Source: Oscillospiraceae bacterium
Lineage (GTDB): Bacteria; Bacillota; Clostridia; Oscillospirales; Oscillospiraceae
NCBI GenBank assembly: GCA_016302405.1
Contig: JAEDNR010000071.1
Location: 1-10,379 of the forward strand
Length of the DNA stretch: 10,379 nt
Reading direction: 5' to 3'
The first letter of the stretch is position 1; each line of letters starts with the position of its first letter. The notes under the pieces were generated by a model. The model saw only the letters and a program-made list of their open reading frames with translations, searched no databases and was not told the origin of the DNA. The position numbers and the translations under genes are program-made. This document shows, piece after piece, positions 1 through 6,866 of this stretch.

Positions 1-119
1 TTGGGGCAAAAGATCCGCCGAAGCCCGCAGTACCCATTGTGCGGTGTTGCCTTAGGAAAAAGAAAAAGCGCCGGATCTGTTCATTCTTCCGGGACATGGG
101 AACAAAAATCCCGTAACCC

Positions 120-148
120 TTGCAAAACAGAGGGGTTTGTGGTATCCT
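120..148 (+). promoter_or_regulatory. Candidate sigma-A promoter with extended -10 for the reductase gene
   Basis: TTGCAA (120-125) and TATCCT (143-148) are separated by 17 bp, and a TGG directly precedes the -10, giving an extended TGN motif (140-142). Each hexamer matches the consensus at 4 of 6 positions. Transcription would start near 155 and give a leader of about 80 nt containing the hairpin at 177-203. Positions 1-119 show no gene I can support. This is a motif match by eye only. Confidence 0.45.
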
Positions 149-176
149 GTTAGTAAATGGGAGAATCTGCTCTTAG

Positions 177-203
177 GGAAACGCCGATGAAATCAGCGTT
201 TCC
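177..203. repeat. Short palindrome resembling the ends of the MITE at 6867-7027
   Basis: GGAAACGC (177-184) pairs with GCGTTTCC (196-203). After one C-A mismatch, GAT pairs with ATC around a GAA loop. No T-run follows on either side, so it does not look like an intrinsic terminator. Read on the minus strand from 203, the first 19 bases match the minus-strand end of the MITE (from 7027) at 15 positions, sharing GGAA-N-C-N-CTGATTT and a later TCG. It may be a short deletion derivative of the same element family. It sits in the presumed mRNA leader of the reductase gene, 30 nt before its start codon. Confidence 0.5.
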
Positions 204-233
204 TTGCGGCAAAATACAGGGAGGAATGCTTCT

Positions 234-1340
234 ATGGTCACCAAACAGTTTCAGAATATCACCCTTTCCCGGCTGGGTATGGGCAATATGCGCCTGCCCA
301 TCCTTCCCGGCGGTAAGGACGGAGATATTGACTATGAAAAGGCCGGGCAGATCCTGGACTACGCTATGGAAAACGGGATCAATTACTTTGATTCGGCTTA
401 TGTCTATCACAGCGGACAGTCCGAGCGGTTCGTGGGACAGGCCCTGCGCCGCTATCCCCGGGACAGCTATTACATCACCACAAAGTACAACGTTCGGGCC
501 AATCCGGACTACCGGGAGACCTTTGCCCAGCAGTTGGAGCGGTATGGGGTGGACCGCATCGATTTTTACCTCATTCATGCCCTGGGGGACAGCAATATTG
601 AAGATTATCTGCATAACGGCTGCATTCCGTTCTTCCAGCAGATGAAGCGGGAGGGAAAAATCTCCTATTTCGGTTTTTCCTCCCATGCTTCCCCTGAAGT
701 GCTTGCCCGGTTTGCGGACGCTTATGAATGGGACTTTGCCCAGATCCAGTTGAACTACTTTGACTGGAATTACGGCACGGCAAAGCGGGAGTACGAGATT
801 CTGGCGGAGCGGAATATCCCTGTGATGGTTATGGAATCCGTCCGGGGCGGCCGTCTGGCCAAGCTGACGGAGGACGCGGAAAGCCTGCTGCGCCAGGCCC
901 ATCCCGATTGGAGCATTCCCTCCTGGGCGTTCCGGTGGCTGAAGCGGCTGCCCATGGTGCAGGTCGCCCTCAGCGGTATGAGCAATCTGGAGCAGATACA
1001 GGACAATGTGGCAACTTTTGCCGATGACCGGGCCCTGACGGACGAGGAGGAAGCACTCCTGTTCCGGGCCTGTGCCATGTTCCATGACCAGGTGCGGGTG
1101 CCCTGCACCGGCTGCCGGTACTGCTGTGACACCTGCCCCGCGGGAATCAATATCCCGGAGGTTCTGAAGGTCTACAATTCCTTCAAGCTGGAGGGAGCCT
1201 GGGCGCTGAACGGTCTTAAAAATGTGGAGGGCGGTATGCCCTGGGACTGCGTAGGCTGCGGCGCCTGCACCCAGCAGTGCCCCCAGAACATTCGGGTGCC
1301 CCAGCTCATGGAAGAGATGACAAGGGCTGCCGGGAAATAA
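234..1340 (+). CDS. Aldo/keto reductase with C-terminal ferredoxin-like Fe-S domain
   Basis: The protein is 368 aa and probably a cytoplasmic oxidoreductase of the aldo/keto reductase superfamily. Its N-terminal TIM barrel shows the usual tetrad: Asp53 and Tyr58 in FDSAYVYH, Lys84 in ITTKY and His115 in FYLIHALG. The C-terminus adds two cysteine clusters typical of 4Fe-4S-binding members: Cys291/294/297/298/301 in CTGCRYCCDTCP, and Cys339/342/345/349 in CVGCGACTQQCP. The spare cysteine in the first cluster (Cys297-Cys298) is slightly unusual. I chose ATG 234 because AGGGAGG lies 8 nt upstream; a TTG 30 nt earlier (204) lacks such a site. Fe-S members of this family are common in anaerobes and may couple carbonyl reduction to electron carriers rather than only NAD(P)H; the substrate cannot be read from the sequence. 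It appears to be transcribed alone, with a promoter candidate at 120-148 and a possible terminator at 1435-1459. Confidence 0.92.
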   Translation: MVTKQFQNITLSRLGMGNMRLPILPGGKDGDIDYEKAGQILDYAMENGINYFDSAYVYHSGQSERFVGQALRRYPRDSYYITTKYNVRANPDYRETFAQQLERYGVDRIDFYLIHALGDSNIEDYLHNGCIPFFQQMKREGKISYFGFSSHASPEVLARFADAYEWDFAQIQLNYFDWNYGTAKREYEILAERNIPVMVMESVRGGRLAKLTEDAESLLRQAHPDWSIPSWAFRWLKRLPMVQVALSGMSNLEQIQDNVATFADDRALTDEEEALLFRACAMFHDQVRVPCTGCRYCCDTCPAGINIPEVLKVYNSFKLEGAWALNGLKNVEGGMPWDCVGCGACTQQCPQNIRVPQLMEEMTRAAGK

Positions 1341-1434
1341 TGTTTGTGATATGCTGAAAAACTGACCGCGTTGAAACGGATTTTTTCCCGGATACGAAGA
1401 AACGAAAGGGAAAAGCTTCTGCTTCAGGACGTTC

Positions 1435-1459
1435 ACCGGGTTAAGCCAGCCGGTTTTTT
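1435..1459 (+). terminator. Possible weak intrinsic terminator after the reductase gene
   Basis: ACCGG (1435-1439) pairs with CCGGT (1450-1454) across a 10-nt loop, followed by six Ts (1454-1459). The stem is short, so termination may be partial. It lies about 95 nt after the reductase stop and 40 nt before the transferase start. It also falls inside the reading frame that would result from a TTG start at 1371, which argues against that longer start. I see no clear promoter between this site and the transferase gene, so some read-through may be needed. Confidence 0.4.
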
Positions 1460-1499
1460 CAGGGATAGTCCAGAAAAAGAAAAGAGTGGAACATGGATC

Positions 1500-2879
1500 A
1501 TGATGGATAAAGAACAAAGAACCGACCTGTATCTTTTGCTGGTCAAAGCGCTGCTGGTGTCGGTGGATACCGCTTTCTTTGCCGCGGCCTGGTATCTGTT
1601 TTACAGCAAACAGCTTTTTGTGGAGACCTTTTACGGCAAGGGCCACCTTTTTGTCATCGCCCTGTTTGTGGTATTGTATGTGTCCCTTGCCAAGCTCTAC
1701 GGCGGCTTTGACCTGACGACCAGCAGTGCCAGTGAGCTGAGCTATGGCCACGCGGTGGCGGCGGTGATCACAGCATTCTTTACTTATATCGTGCTGTGGC
1801 TTCTCCAGCGGACGCTGCCCAATGTGCTGCCCCTGCTGGCGGTGATGGCGGGTATGATCCTGGCATCTGCCCTGTGGTCCGGTCCCGCGGTCCGGCTGAC
1901 CAACCGGCTGCTGCCCCCAAAGCGGACTGTGCTGATCTATGCCTATTCCGAAGCCATGGAAAACGGACAGATGATTATAAACAATATGCCCTGGCGGTTT
2001 GCGCTCGTCGGGCAGCTGGCGGTGGACGGGGATCCTGCCCGGACCCTGGCGGAGCTGAAAGCCATGAACGCCGAGGCGGTTATGATCTGCGGGGTCAGTT
2101 CCAGCGTCCGCAATGACATCGTTAAATTCTGTATTGCCGAAAAGATGGAAGCCTATGTCCGGCCCAATATCGGTGACTATCTCATCAACGGTGCCAAGAC
2201 CATGCAGATGTGCAGCCTGCCCGTGATGCTGTGCCAGCGTTGTAGCCCCAGTGTGTGGTACCTGGTTGTGAAACGGGGGATGGATATTGCGCTCAGTCTG
2301 GCGGCGCTTGTGATCCTCTCTCCGTTGATGCTGGTTACGGCAGCTGCCATCAAGCTTTACGACGGCGGCCCGGTGTTTTATAAGCAGATCCGCCTGACCA
2401 AGGACCGGAAAGAATTTTATGTTTACAAATTCCGCAGTATGCGGGTGGATGCCGAAAAGGACGGTGTGGCGCGGCTTGCCAGTCAGGGAGACGACCGGAT
2501 CACCCCCGTGGGAAAGGTGATTCGAAGCCTGCGGATTGACGAGCTGCCCCAGCTTCTGTGCATTCTTATGGGTACCATGACCATTGTGGGACCCCGGCCG
2601 GAGCGTCCGGAGATCGCGGAGCAGTATGAAAAAGAGATGCCGGAATTTGCCCTCCGGCTGCAGGCCAAGGCGGGGCTCACCGGTTACGCCCAGGTGTACG
2701 GAAAATATAATACTTCCCCCTACAATAAGCTGCAGATGGACCTGCAGTATATCGGCAGCATGGGTCTTGTGACGGACCTGAAGATCATTTTTGCCACCAT
2801 TAAGGTGCTGTTTGTGCCGGAGTCCACCGAGGGTGTGGCCCAGGGACAGACCACTGCCCGGAAAGAGCCCCGGAAGTGA
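1500..2879 (+). CDS. Polyprenyl-phosphate sugar-1-phosphate transferase (exopolysaccharide/glycan initiation)
   Basis: A membrane protein of 459 aa that should move a sugar-1-phosphate from a nucleotide sugar to undecaprenyl phosphate, the first membrane step of exopolysaccharide, capsule or glycan assembly (WcaJ/WbaP-like). Hydrophobic segments lie near residues 11-35, 48-66, 84-103 and 108-127. A soluble middle region (about 140-250) resembles the nucleotide-fold linker of this family. The catalytic bacterial sugar transferase domain (about 257-440) begins with a membrane-associated helix (KRGMDIALSLAAL...). It contains GGPVFYKQIR, YKFRSMR, the Asp347-Glu348 catalytic dyad in LRIDELPQL, IVGPRPERPE and KAGLTGYAQV. 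Length is normal for the large form. ATG 1500 (or 1503) is preferred with AGTGGA just upstream; a TTG at 1371 would add 43 unlikely residues. No glycosyltransferase, flippase or chain-length gene is adjacent, so the sugar and final product are unknown. Confidence 0.9.
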   Translation: MMDKEQRTDLYLLLVKALLVSVDTAFFAAAWYLFYSKQLFVETFYGKGHLFVIALFVVLYVSLAKLYGGFDLTTSSASELSYGHAVAAVITAFFTYIVLWLLQRTLPNVLPLLAVMAGMILASALWSGPAVRLTNRLLPPKRTVLIYAYSEAMENGQMIINNMPWRFALVGQLAVDGDPARTLAELKAMNAEAVMICGVSSSVRNDIVKFCIAEKMEAYVRPNIGDYLINGAKTMQMCSLPVMLCQRCSPSVWYLVVKRGMDIALSLAALVILSPLMLVTAAAIKLYDGGPVFYKQIRLTKDRKEFYVYKFRSMRVDAEKDGVARLASQGDDRITPVGKVIRSLRIDELPQLLCILMGTMTIVGPRPERPEIAEQYEKEMPEFALRLQAKAGLTGYAQVYGKYNTSPYNKLQMDLQYIGSMGLVTDLKIIFATIKVLFVPESTEGVAQGQTTARKEPRK

Positions 2880-2888
2880 TGGCACCGC

Positions 2889-2923
2889 AGCCTTTCAAAG
2901 CAGTAATAACTGCAATTAAGGCT
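2889..2923. other. Two-tier palindromic structure after the transferase gene
   Basis: AGCCTT (2889-2894) pairs with AAGGCT (2918-2923), and inside it GCAGT (2900-2904) pairs with ACTGC (2909-2913) around AATA. No proper T-run follows, so if it ends transcription it is a weak terminator. The inner 14 bp GCAGTAATAACTGC could equally be an operator-like dyad. It opens the 367-bp gene-free gap before the sugar operon and includes the first copy of the 12-bp direct repeat. Confidence 0.4.
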
Positions 2924-2948
2924 ATCGGCTGTTTAGTAAGCGCACTGT

Positions 2949-2973
2949 CAAATTGGGAATTTATCGAATTCCC
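2949..2973. repeat. Palindrome at the left border of the repeat block
   Basis: GGGAATT (2955-2961) pairs perfectly with AATTCCC (2967-2973) around a 5-nt loop. The overlapping 14-mer CAAATTGGGAATTT (2949-2962) recurs exactly at 10277-10290, where it is itself an almost complete palindrome. It directly abuts the hairpin unit starting at 2975, so it may be the outer part of the same mobile or dispersed element. Confidence 0.45.
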
Positions 2974-2974
2974 G

Positions 2975-3142
2975 GTCATTGCGAGCCAGTTCGCAAACTG
3001 GCGTGGCAATCCCCCGGATAGACGTACCACTTTTCGTGAATGAATCCCGGGAAACGGCAGATTAGAACAGACTGTATGACGATGGGCCGCCTGGAATTCG
3101 ATGGAGATTCCCACACCAGTCTGCGGACTGGTTCGGAATGAC
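2975..3142. repeat. Facing pair of 40-bp hairpin repeat units (dispersed palindromic element)
   Basis: The unit at 2975-3014 (starting GTCATTGCGAGCCAGTT) and the reverse complement of 3103-3142 (starting GTCATTCCGAACCAGTC) match at 33 of 40 positions by hand alignment. Each unit folds alone as an outer 5-bp stem (ATTGC/GCAAT or ATTCC/GGAAT) plus an inner 7-bp stem closing a CGCA tetraloop on that reading. Of the seven differences, six form three compensatory base-pair changes and one lies in the tail. The 88 bp between the units (3015-3102) shows no gene. I recall similar GTCATTGCGAGC...GTGGCAATCC repeats scattered in Oscillospiraceae genomes. No transposase is present in the window. Confidence 0.75.
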
Positions 3143-3246
3143 AGTGTTGTTCGATGCCCAGTCTTTCCTCCACAAATTCTAATTTCACGATCAGCTCATT
3201 TAAACCGATAACTACAACTGCAATTAAATAGCAAGGAGGATTCGGT

Positions 3247-4722
3247 ATGCTCTATATCGGCATTGATCTGGGTACATCGGCGGTGAAGCTGCTGCTGATG
3301 GATGAAGCGGGGCAGATCAAAAATGTGGTTTCCAGGGAGTATCCGCTGGAATTCCCCAAGCCCGGCTGGAGTCAGCAGAGGCCGGAGGACTGGAAGGAAG
3401 CGGTGTTTTCCGGGATCCGGGAGCTGCTTTGCGGCTTCGACGGCGGCCAGGTAGCAGGAATCGGCGCCGGGGGCCAGATGCACGGCCTGGTGGTCCTGGA
3501 CGAAAATGACCAGGTTATCCGTCCCGCCATTTTGTGGAATGATGGACGCACAGCGGAGCAGGTGGCGTACTTAAACGGGGAGATCGGCATGAAGGAGCTG
3601 TCCCGCCTCACCGCCAACATTGCTTTTGCCGGTTTTACCGCCCCCAAGCTTCTTTGGATGCGGGAGAACGAGCCGGAAAACTTTAGCAGGATCCGGAAGA
3701 TCATGCTCCCCAAGGATTACATCAACTACATTCTCACCGGGGTCCACTCCACGGATTATTCCGACGCCTCCGGCATGCTGCTGCTGGATGTGGAGCATAA
3801 GCGCTGGTCAGCGGAGATGCTTTCGATCTGCGGCGTCCGGGAAGACCAGATGCCCCGGCTCTATGAAAGCTACGAGACCGTGGGAACGGTAAGGCCCGAG
3901 GTGGCAAAAGCGCTGGGGATTCCCGATTCCTGCCGGGTCTGCGCCGGAGCGGGGGACAACGCCGCCGCTGCCGTGGGCACCGGCGTGGTGGGCCGGGGAG
4001 GCTGCAACATTTCCCTGGGTACCTCCGGCACGGTTTTCATTTCCTCCGATGCCTTCCGGGTGGATGAAAACAACGCCCTGCATGCCTTTGCTCATGCCGA
4101 CGGCGGGTATCATCTGATGGGCTGCATGCTCTGCGCCGCCTCCTGCAACAAGTGGCTGATGGAGGACATCTACCATACGGACCGGTACAGTGAAGAACAG
4201 GCTGCCATCTCCGCTGACAAGCTGGGAGAAAACCATGTGTTCTTCCTGCCCTACCTCATGGGCGAGCGGAGCCCCATCAACGACGTAAGTGCCCGGGGCA
4301 CCTTTATCGGTCTGACCATGGACACCTCCCGGGCGGACATGACCCAGGCGGTGCTGGAGGGTGTGGCCTTTGCCATTCGGGACAGCTTTGAGGTGGTAAA
4401 GAAGCTGGGCATCGATGTGAAAGCCAGCAAGCTTTGCGGCGGCGGCGCCAAGAGTCCGCTCTGGAAGCGGATTCTTGCCAACGTCCTGAATATGGATCTG
4501 GAGCTGGTGGCTTCCGAGCAGGGTCCGGGCATGGGCGGCGCGATGCTTGCCATGGTTGCCTGCGGAGAATATAAGACCGTGGCGGATGCCTGCGGCGCGC
4601 TTGTGCATGTGGTGGACACCGTTCATCCTGAGCCCACCCTCGCAGCAAAATATGAAGAACAATATCAGAAGTTCCGGAAAATCTATCCCGCCTGCAAGGC
4701 GCTTTTTGCCGAGCTGGCGTAA
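3247..4722 (+). CDS. xylB: Xylulokinase (FGGY family carbohydrate kinase)
   Basis: A 491-aa cytoplasmic kinase that should phosphorylate D-xylulose, or a related ketose made by the isomerase encoded two genes downstream, with ATP. XylB hallmarks are in order: YIGIDLGTSAVK with Asp7 at the nucleotide fold, GGQMHG with Met78-His79, AILWNDGR (95-101), FTAPKLLW (130-137), the substrate and catalytic motif AGAGDNAA with Asp237, ISLGTSGTV (255-263), FLPYLMGERSP (333-343), and the C-terminal ATP-site KLCGGGAKSPLW (395-406). Length is close to the usual 480-500 aa. ATG 3247 follows AAGGAGGA (3233-3240) by 6 nt. It is the first gene of a three-gene operon with only 12 nt to the next start. Xylulokinase fits the motifs better than other FGGY kinases, but substrate calls within this family are error-prone, and the partner isomerase is not a classical XylA. 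Confidence 0.88.
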   Translation: MLYIGIDLGTSAVKLLLMDEAGQIKNVVSREYPLEFPKPGWSQQRPEDWKEAVFSGIRELLCGFDGGQVAGIGAGGQMHGLVVLDENDQVIRPAILWNDGRTAEQVAYLNGEIGMKELSRLTANIAFAGFTAPKLLWMRENEPENFSRIRKIMLPKDYINYILTGVHSTDYSDASGMLLLDVEHKRWSAEMLSICGVREDQMPRLYESYETVGTVRPEVAKALGIPDSCRVCAGAGDNAAAAVGTGVVGRGGCNISLGTSGTVFISSDAFRVDENNALHAFAHADGGYHLMGCMLCAASCNKWLMEDIYHTDRYSEEQAAISADKLGENHVFFLPYLMGERSPINDVSARGTFIGLTMDTSRADMTQAVLEGVAFAIRDSFEVVKKLGIDVKASKLCGGGAKSPLWKRILANVLNMDLELVASEQGPGMGGAMLAMVACGEYKTVADACGALVHVVDTVHPEPTLAAKYEEQYQKFRKIYPACKALFAELA

Positions 4723-4734
4723 AAGGAGGAGCAT

Positions 4735-5376
4735 ATGAAAATCTATTCCGTATTTGACCCTGAGTTCAAGCGCTACGGCCAGATCGTGGAGGGCCTGGAG
4801 GATGCCAGGGCGGAGATCCTGGAGGTTCTGGCAAGGACCCCCCAGCCTGCGGAGGGCACCGCCTACACCCCCTCTGATCCTTGTTTGCAGGAGCTGCCCG
4901 CGGCTACCGAGCTGAGCGAGCACTGCTTCGGCGGCATGGAGATCCAGCTGGGCTGGTGCAACGGCCACAACACCAGGCTCAACTGCCTGGAATACCACCG
5001 CAACAGCGAGTTCAACATGGGCAGCGAGGACTTTATCCTGCTTTTGGGCCGTCAGGAGGACATTGTGGACGGCTTCCTGGATACGTCCACGGTCAAGGCC
5101 TTCCGGGTCCCCGCCGGTGTCCTCATTGAGGTCTGGGCCACGACGCTCCACTATGCCCCCTGCCATGCTGACCCCCAGAAGGGCTTCCATGTGCTGGTGG
5201 TCCTGCCCTGGCTGACCAATACCGACCGGCCCCATATGAAGAACGAAACCTGGGAGGACTCGATTATGACCGCCCGGAATAAGTGGCTGCTGGCCCATCC
5301 GGAGTCCCCGGCTGCGAAAAAGGGCGCAAAACCCGGCCTGACCGGAGAAAATATTGACATCGCGAATTTTATTTAA
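4735..5376 (+). CDS. DUF4867 family protein, cupin-like, sugar-operon associated
   Basis: A 213-aa soluble protein without signal peptide or membrane segment. It resembles the uncharacterised Firmicutes family I recall as DUF4867; the function is not established. The core (about 64-160) reads like a cupin barrel. A strand carrying Glu86, His88 and Glu92 (LEYHRNSEFN) is followed by FILLLGRQEDI (100-110), a proline-glycine turn FRVPAGVLIEVW (123-134), a strand with His139 (TLHYAPCH, also His144), and GFHVLVVLP (150-158) with His152. The spacing resembles metal-dependent cupin isomerases, and also the ureidoglycolate lyase fold; both comparisons are inference. ATG 4735 follows AAAGGAGGA that overlaps the xylB stop codon. 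Tight coupling between a kinase and an isomerase suggests a role in the same sugar pathway, such as anomer or aldose-ketose interconversion or substrate sensing. Confidence 0.75.
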   Translation: MKIYSVFDPEFKRYGQIVEGLEDARAEILEVLARTPQPAEGTAYTPSDPCLQELPAATELSEHCFGGMEIQLGWCNGHNTRLNCLEYHRNSEFNMGSEDFILLLGRQEDIVDGFLDTSTVKAFRVPAGVLIEVWATTLHYAPCHADPQKGFHVLVVLPWLTNTDRPHMKNETWEDSIMTARNKWLLAHPESPAAKKGAKPGLTGENIDIANFI

Positions 5377-5390
5377 GGGAGAGATATTCG

Positions 5391-6866
5391 GTGAACAACA
5401 TTCCTGAAGTCAAACTTGGTATTATCGCGGTTTCCCGCGACTGTTTCCCCATTGCCCTGAGTACCCAGCGCCGGAAGAATATCGTTGCCGCCTATCCCGG
5501 GCAGATTTACGAGTGCGGGATCACTGTAGAGAACGAGAAGGACGCGGCCAAGGCCATTGCGGATGTCCGGGCTGCCGGGTGTAATGCCCTGGTGGTGTTC
5601 CTGGGCAACTTCGGCCCGGAAACCCCGGAGACTCTGCTGGCCAAGAAATTCCACGGCCCTGTGATGTATGTTGCCGCCGCCGAGGGTGACGGGGATATGA
5701 TCAATGGCCGGGGCGATGCCTACTGCGGCATGCTGAACTGCTCCTACAACTTAGGAATGCGCAAGCTGAAGGCCTACATCCCCGAGTACCCCGTGGGCAC
5801 CGCGGAGGACATCGTGAAGATGATCCAGGAGTTTGTGCCCATTGCCCGTGCCATCATCGGTATCCGGAACCTGAAAATCATTACCTTCGGCCCCCGGCCC
5901 CAGGACTTCTTTGCCTGCAACGCTCCCATCAAGGGCCTGTACGAGCTGGGTGTGGAGGTTGAGGAAAACAGTGAGCTTGACCTGCTGGTTTCCTACAAGG
6001 AGCACGCGGGAGACCCCCGGATTCCCGAAGTCTGCGCCGATATGGCTGCGGAAATGGGAGAGGGCAGATTCTACCCGGACCTGCTGGAGCGGATGGCCCA
6101 GTTTGAGCTGACCCTCCTGGACTGGGCGGAAAACCACAAGGGTGACCGGAAGTACGTTGCCTTTGCTGACAAGTGCTGGCCTGCCTTCCCCAGCCAGTTT
6201 GGCTTTGAGCCCTGCTTCGTCAACTCCCGTCTGGCATCCCGGGGCATTCCCGTGAGCTGTGAGGTGGATATTTACGGCGCGCTGAGTGAGTACATCGGCG
6301 CCTGTGTCACCGGCGACGCGGTGACCCTGCTGGATATTAACAACTCCGTGCCCAAGTACATCTACGACGAGGGAATCGCCGGAAAGTTCGACTACAAGCT
6401 TACCGATACCTTCATGGGCTTCCACTGCGGCAACACCCCCTCCTGCAAGATGTGCGCTGACCGGGCGGTCAAGTACCAGCTCATTCAGCACCGTCTGCTG
6501 GAGCCGGAGGGAAGCGATCCGGATTTCACCCGGGGCACTCTGGAGGGCGACATCGCTCCCTCCGACATTACCTTCTACCGCCTGCAGTGCGACAGTGAGG
6601 GTGTGGTCCGGGCCTACATCGCCGAGGGTGAGGTGCTCCCGGTGGCGACCCGCAGCTTTGGCGGCATCGGTGTCTTCGCCATTCCGGAGATGGGCCGTTT
6701 CTACCGCCATGTGCTGATTCAGAAGCGCTATCCCCACCATGGCGCCGTGGCCTTTGCCCACTGCGGGAAAGCCCTGTTTGAGGTGTTCAAGTACTTGGGC
6801 GTGGGGGACATTGCCTACAATCAGCCTGGGAACCTTCCCTATCCTACGGAGAATCCCTTCTGCTAA
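5391..6866 (+). CDS. L-fucose/L-arabinose isomerase family protein
   Basis: A 491-aa cytoplasmic enzyme of the FucI/AraA superfamily, expected to convert an aldose to the matching ketose with a divalent metal such as Mn2+. The N-terminal part has Rossmann-like sugar-binding strands (KLGIIAVSRDCFP, CNALVVFLGNFGPET). The metal and catalytic positions of this fold appear as Glu291 in CEVDIYG, Asp315 in LLDINN, and a C-terminal His449/His450 in YPHHGAVAF; FHCGN (344-348) is also family-like. It is shorter than E. coli FucI (about 590 aa), as in many divergent clostridial members, so neither fucI nor araA is assigned. GTG 5391 follows AAGGGAGAGA, which overlaps the DUF4867 stop. With xylulokinase upstream, the product is probably a pentulose. 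The stop codon TAA (6864-6866) lies at the junction with the MITE-like element, and its last bases belong to the CTAA repeat flanking that element. Confidence 0.85.
   Translation: MNNIPEVKLGIIAVSRDCFPIALSTQRRKNIVAAYPGQIYECGITVENEKDAAKAIADVRAAGCNALVVFLGNFGPETPETLLAKKFHGPVMYVAAAEGDGDMINGRGDAYCGMLNCSYNLGMRKLKAYIPEYPVGTAEDIVKMIQEFVPIARAIIGIRNLKIITFGPRPQDFFACNAPIKGLYELGVEVEENSELDLLVSYKEHAGDPRIPEVCADMAAEMGEGRFYPDLLERMAQFELTLLDWAENHKGDRKYVAFADKCWPAFPSQFGFEPCFVNSRLASRGIPVSCEVDIYGALSEYIGACVTGDAVTLLDINNSVPKYIYDEGIAGKFDYKLTDTFMGFHCGNTPSCKMCADRAVKYQLIQHRLLEPEGSDPDFTRGTLEGDIAPSDITFYRLQCDSEGVVRAYIAEGEVLPVATRSFGGIGVFAIPEMGRFYRHVLIQKRYPHHGAVAFAHCGKALFEVFKYLGVGDIAYNQPGNLPYPTENPFC

Larger units (their letters stand above)
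2908..3227. repeat. 12-bp direct repeat AACTGCAATTAA bracketing the repeat-filled leader
   Basis: AACTGCAATTAA occurs exactly at 2908-2919 and 3216-3227, bracketing about 296 bp that hold the palindromes at 2949-3142. The second copy ends 5 nt before the ribosome site of the kinase gene. Joining the sequence across one copy would leave a compact leader in which the transferase stop and the kinase start are about 60 nt apart. This is consistent with an insertion or duplication footprint, but 12 bp is long for a target-site duplication. I found no obvious sigma-A promoter for the sugar operon in this gap. Confidence 0.5.

Noticed and set aside
1..37. Possible minus-strand gene start (MGTAGFGGSFAP...) running off the left edge
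   Set aside because: Only 12 codons are visible, and the AAGG upstream is about 12 nt from the ATG. Glycine-rich starts occur in small clostridial proteins, but this is too little to support a call.
1..153. Open + strand frame from the window edge to TAG at 151-153 as the tail of an upstream gene
   Set aside because: The translated sequence has no family features, and it runs through the candidate promoter at 120-148. The other + frames also stay open for part of this stretch.
1371..1499. TTG at 1371 as start of the sugar transferase
   Set aside because: There is no ribosome site before it, the extra 43 residues are highly charged and unlike the family N-terminus, and a hairpin with a T-run lies within them.
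150..2885. A 911-codon open frame on the minus strand spanning two genes
   Set aside because: It lies exactly antisense to the reductase and transferase genes, crosses their gap, and translates to low-complexity His/Gly/Gln-rich sequence with no family motifs. Such shadows are common opposite GC-rich genes.
3808..5298. 496-codon minus-strand open frame
   Set aside because: It is antisense to xylB and the DUF4867 gene, with a composition like other shadows and no recognisable domain. The opposite strand carries clear family motifs with good ribosome sites.
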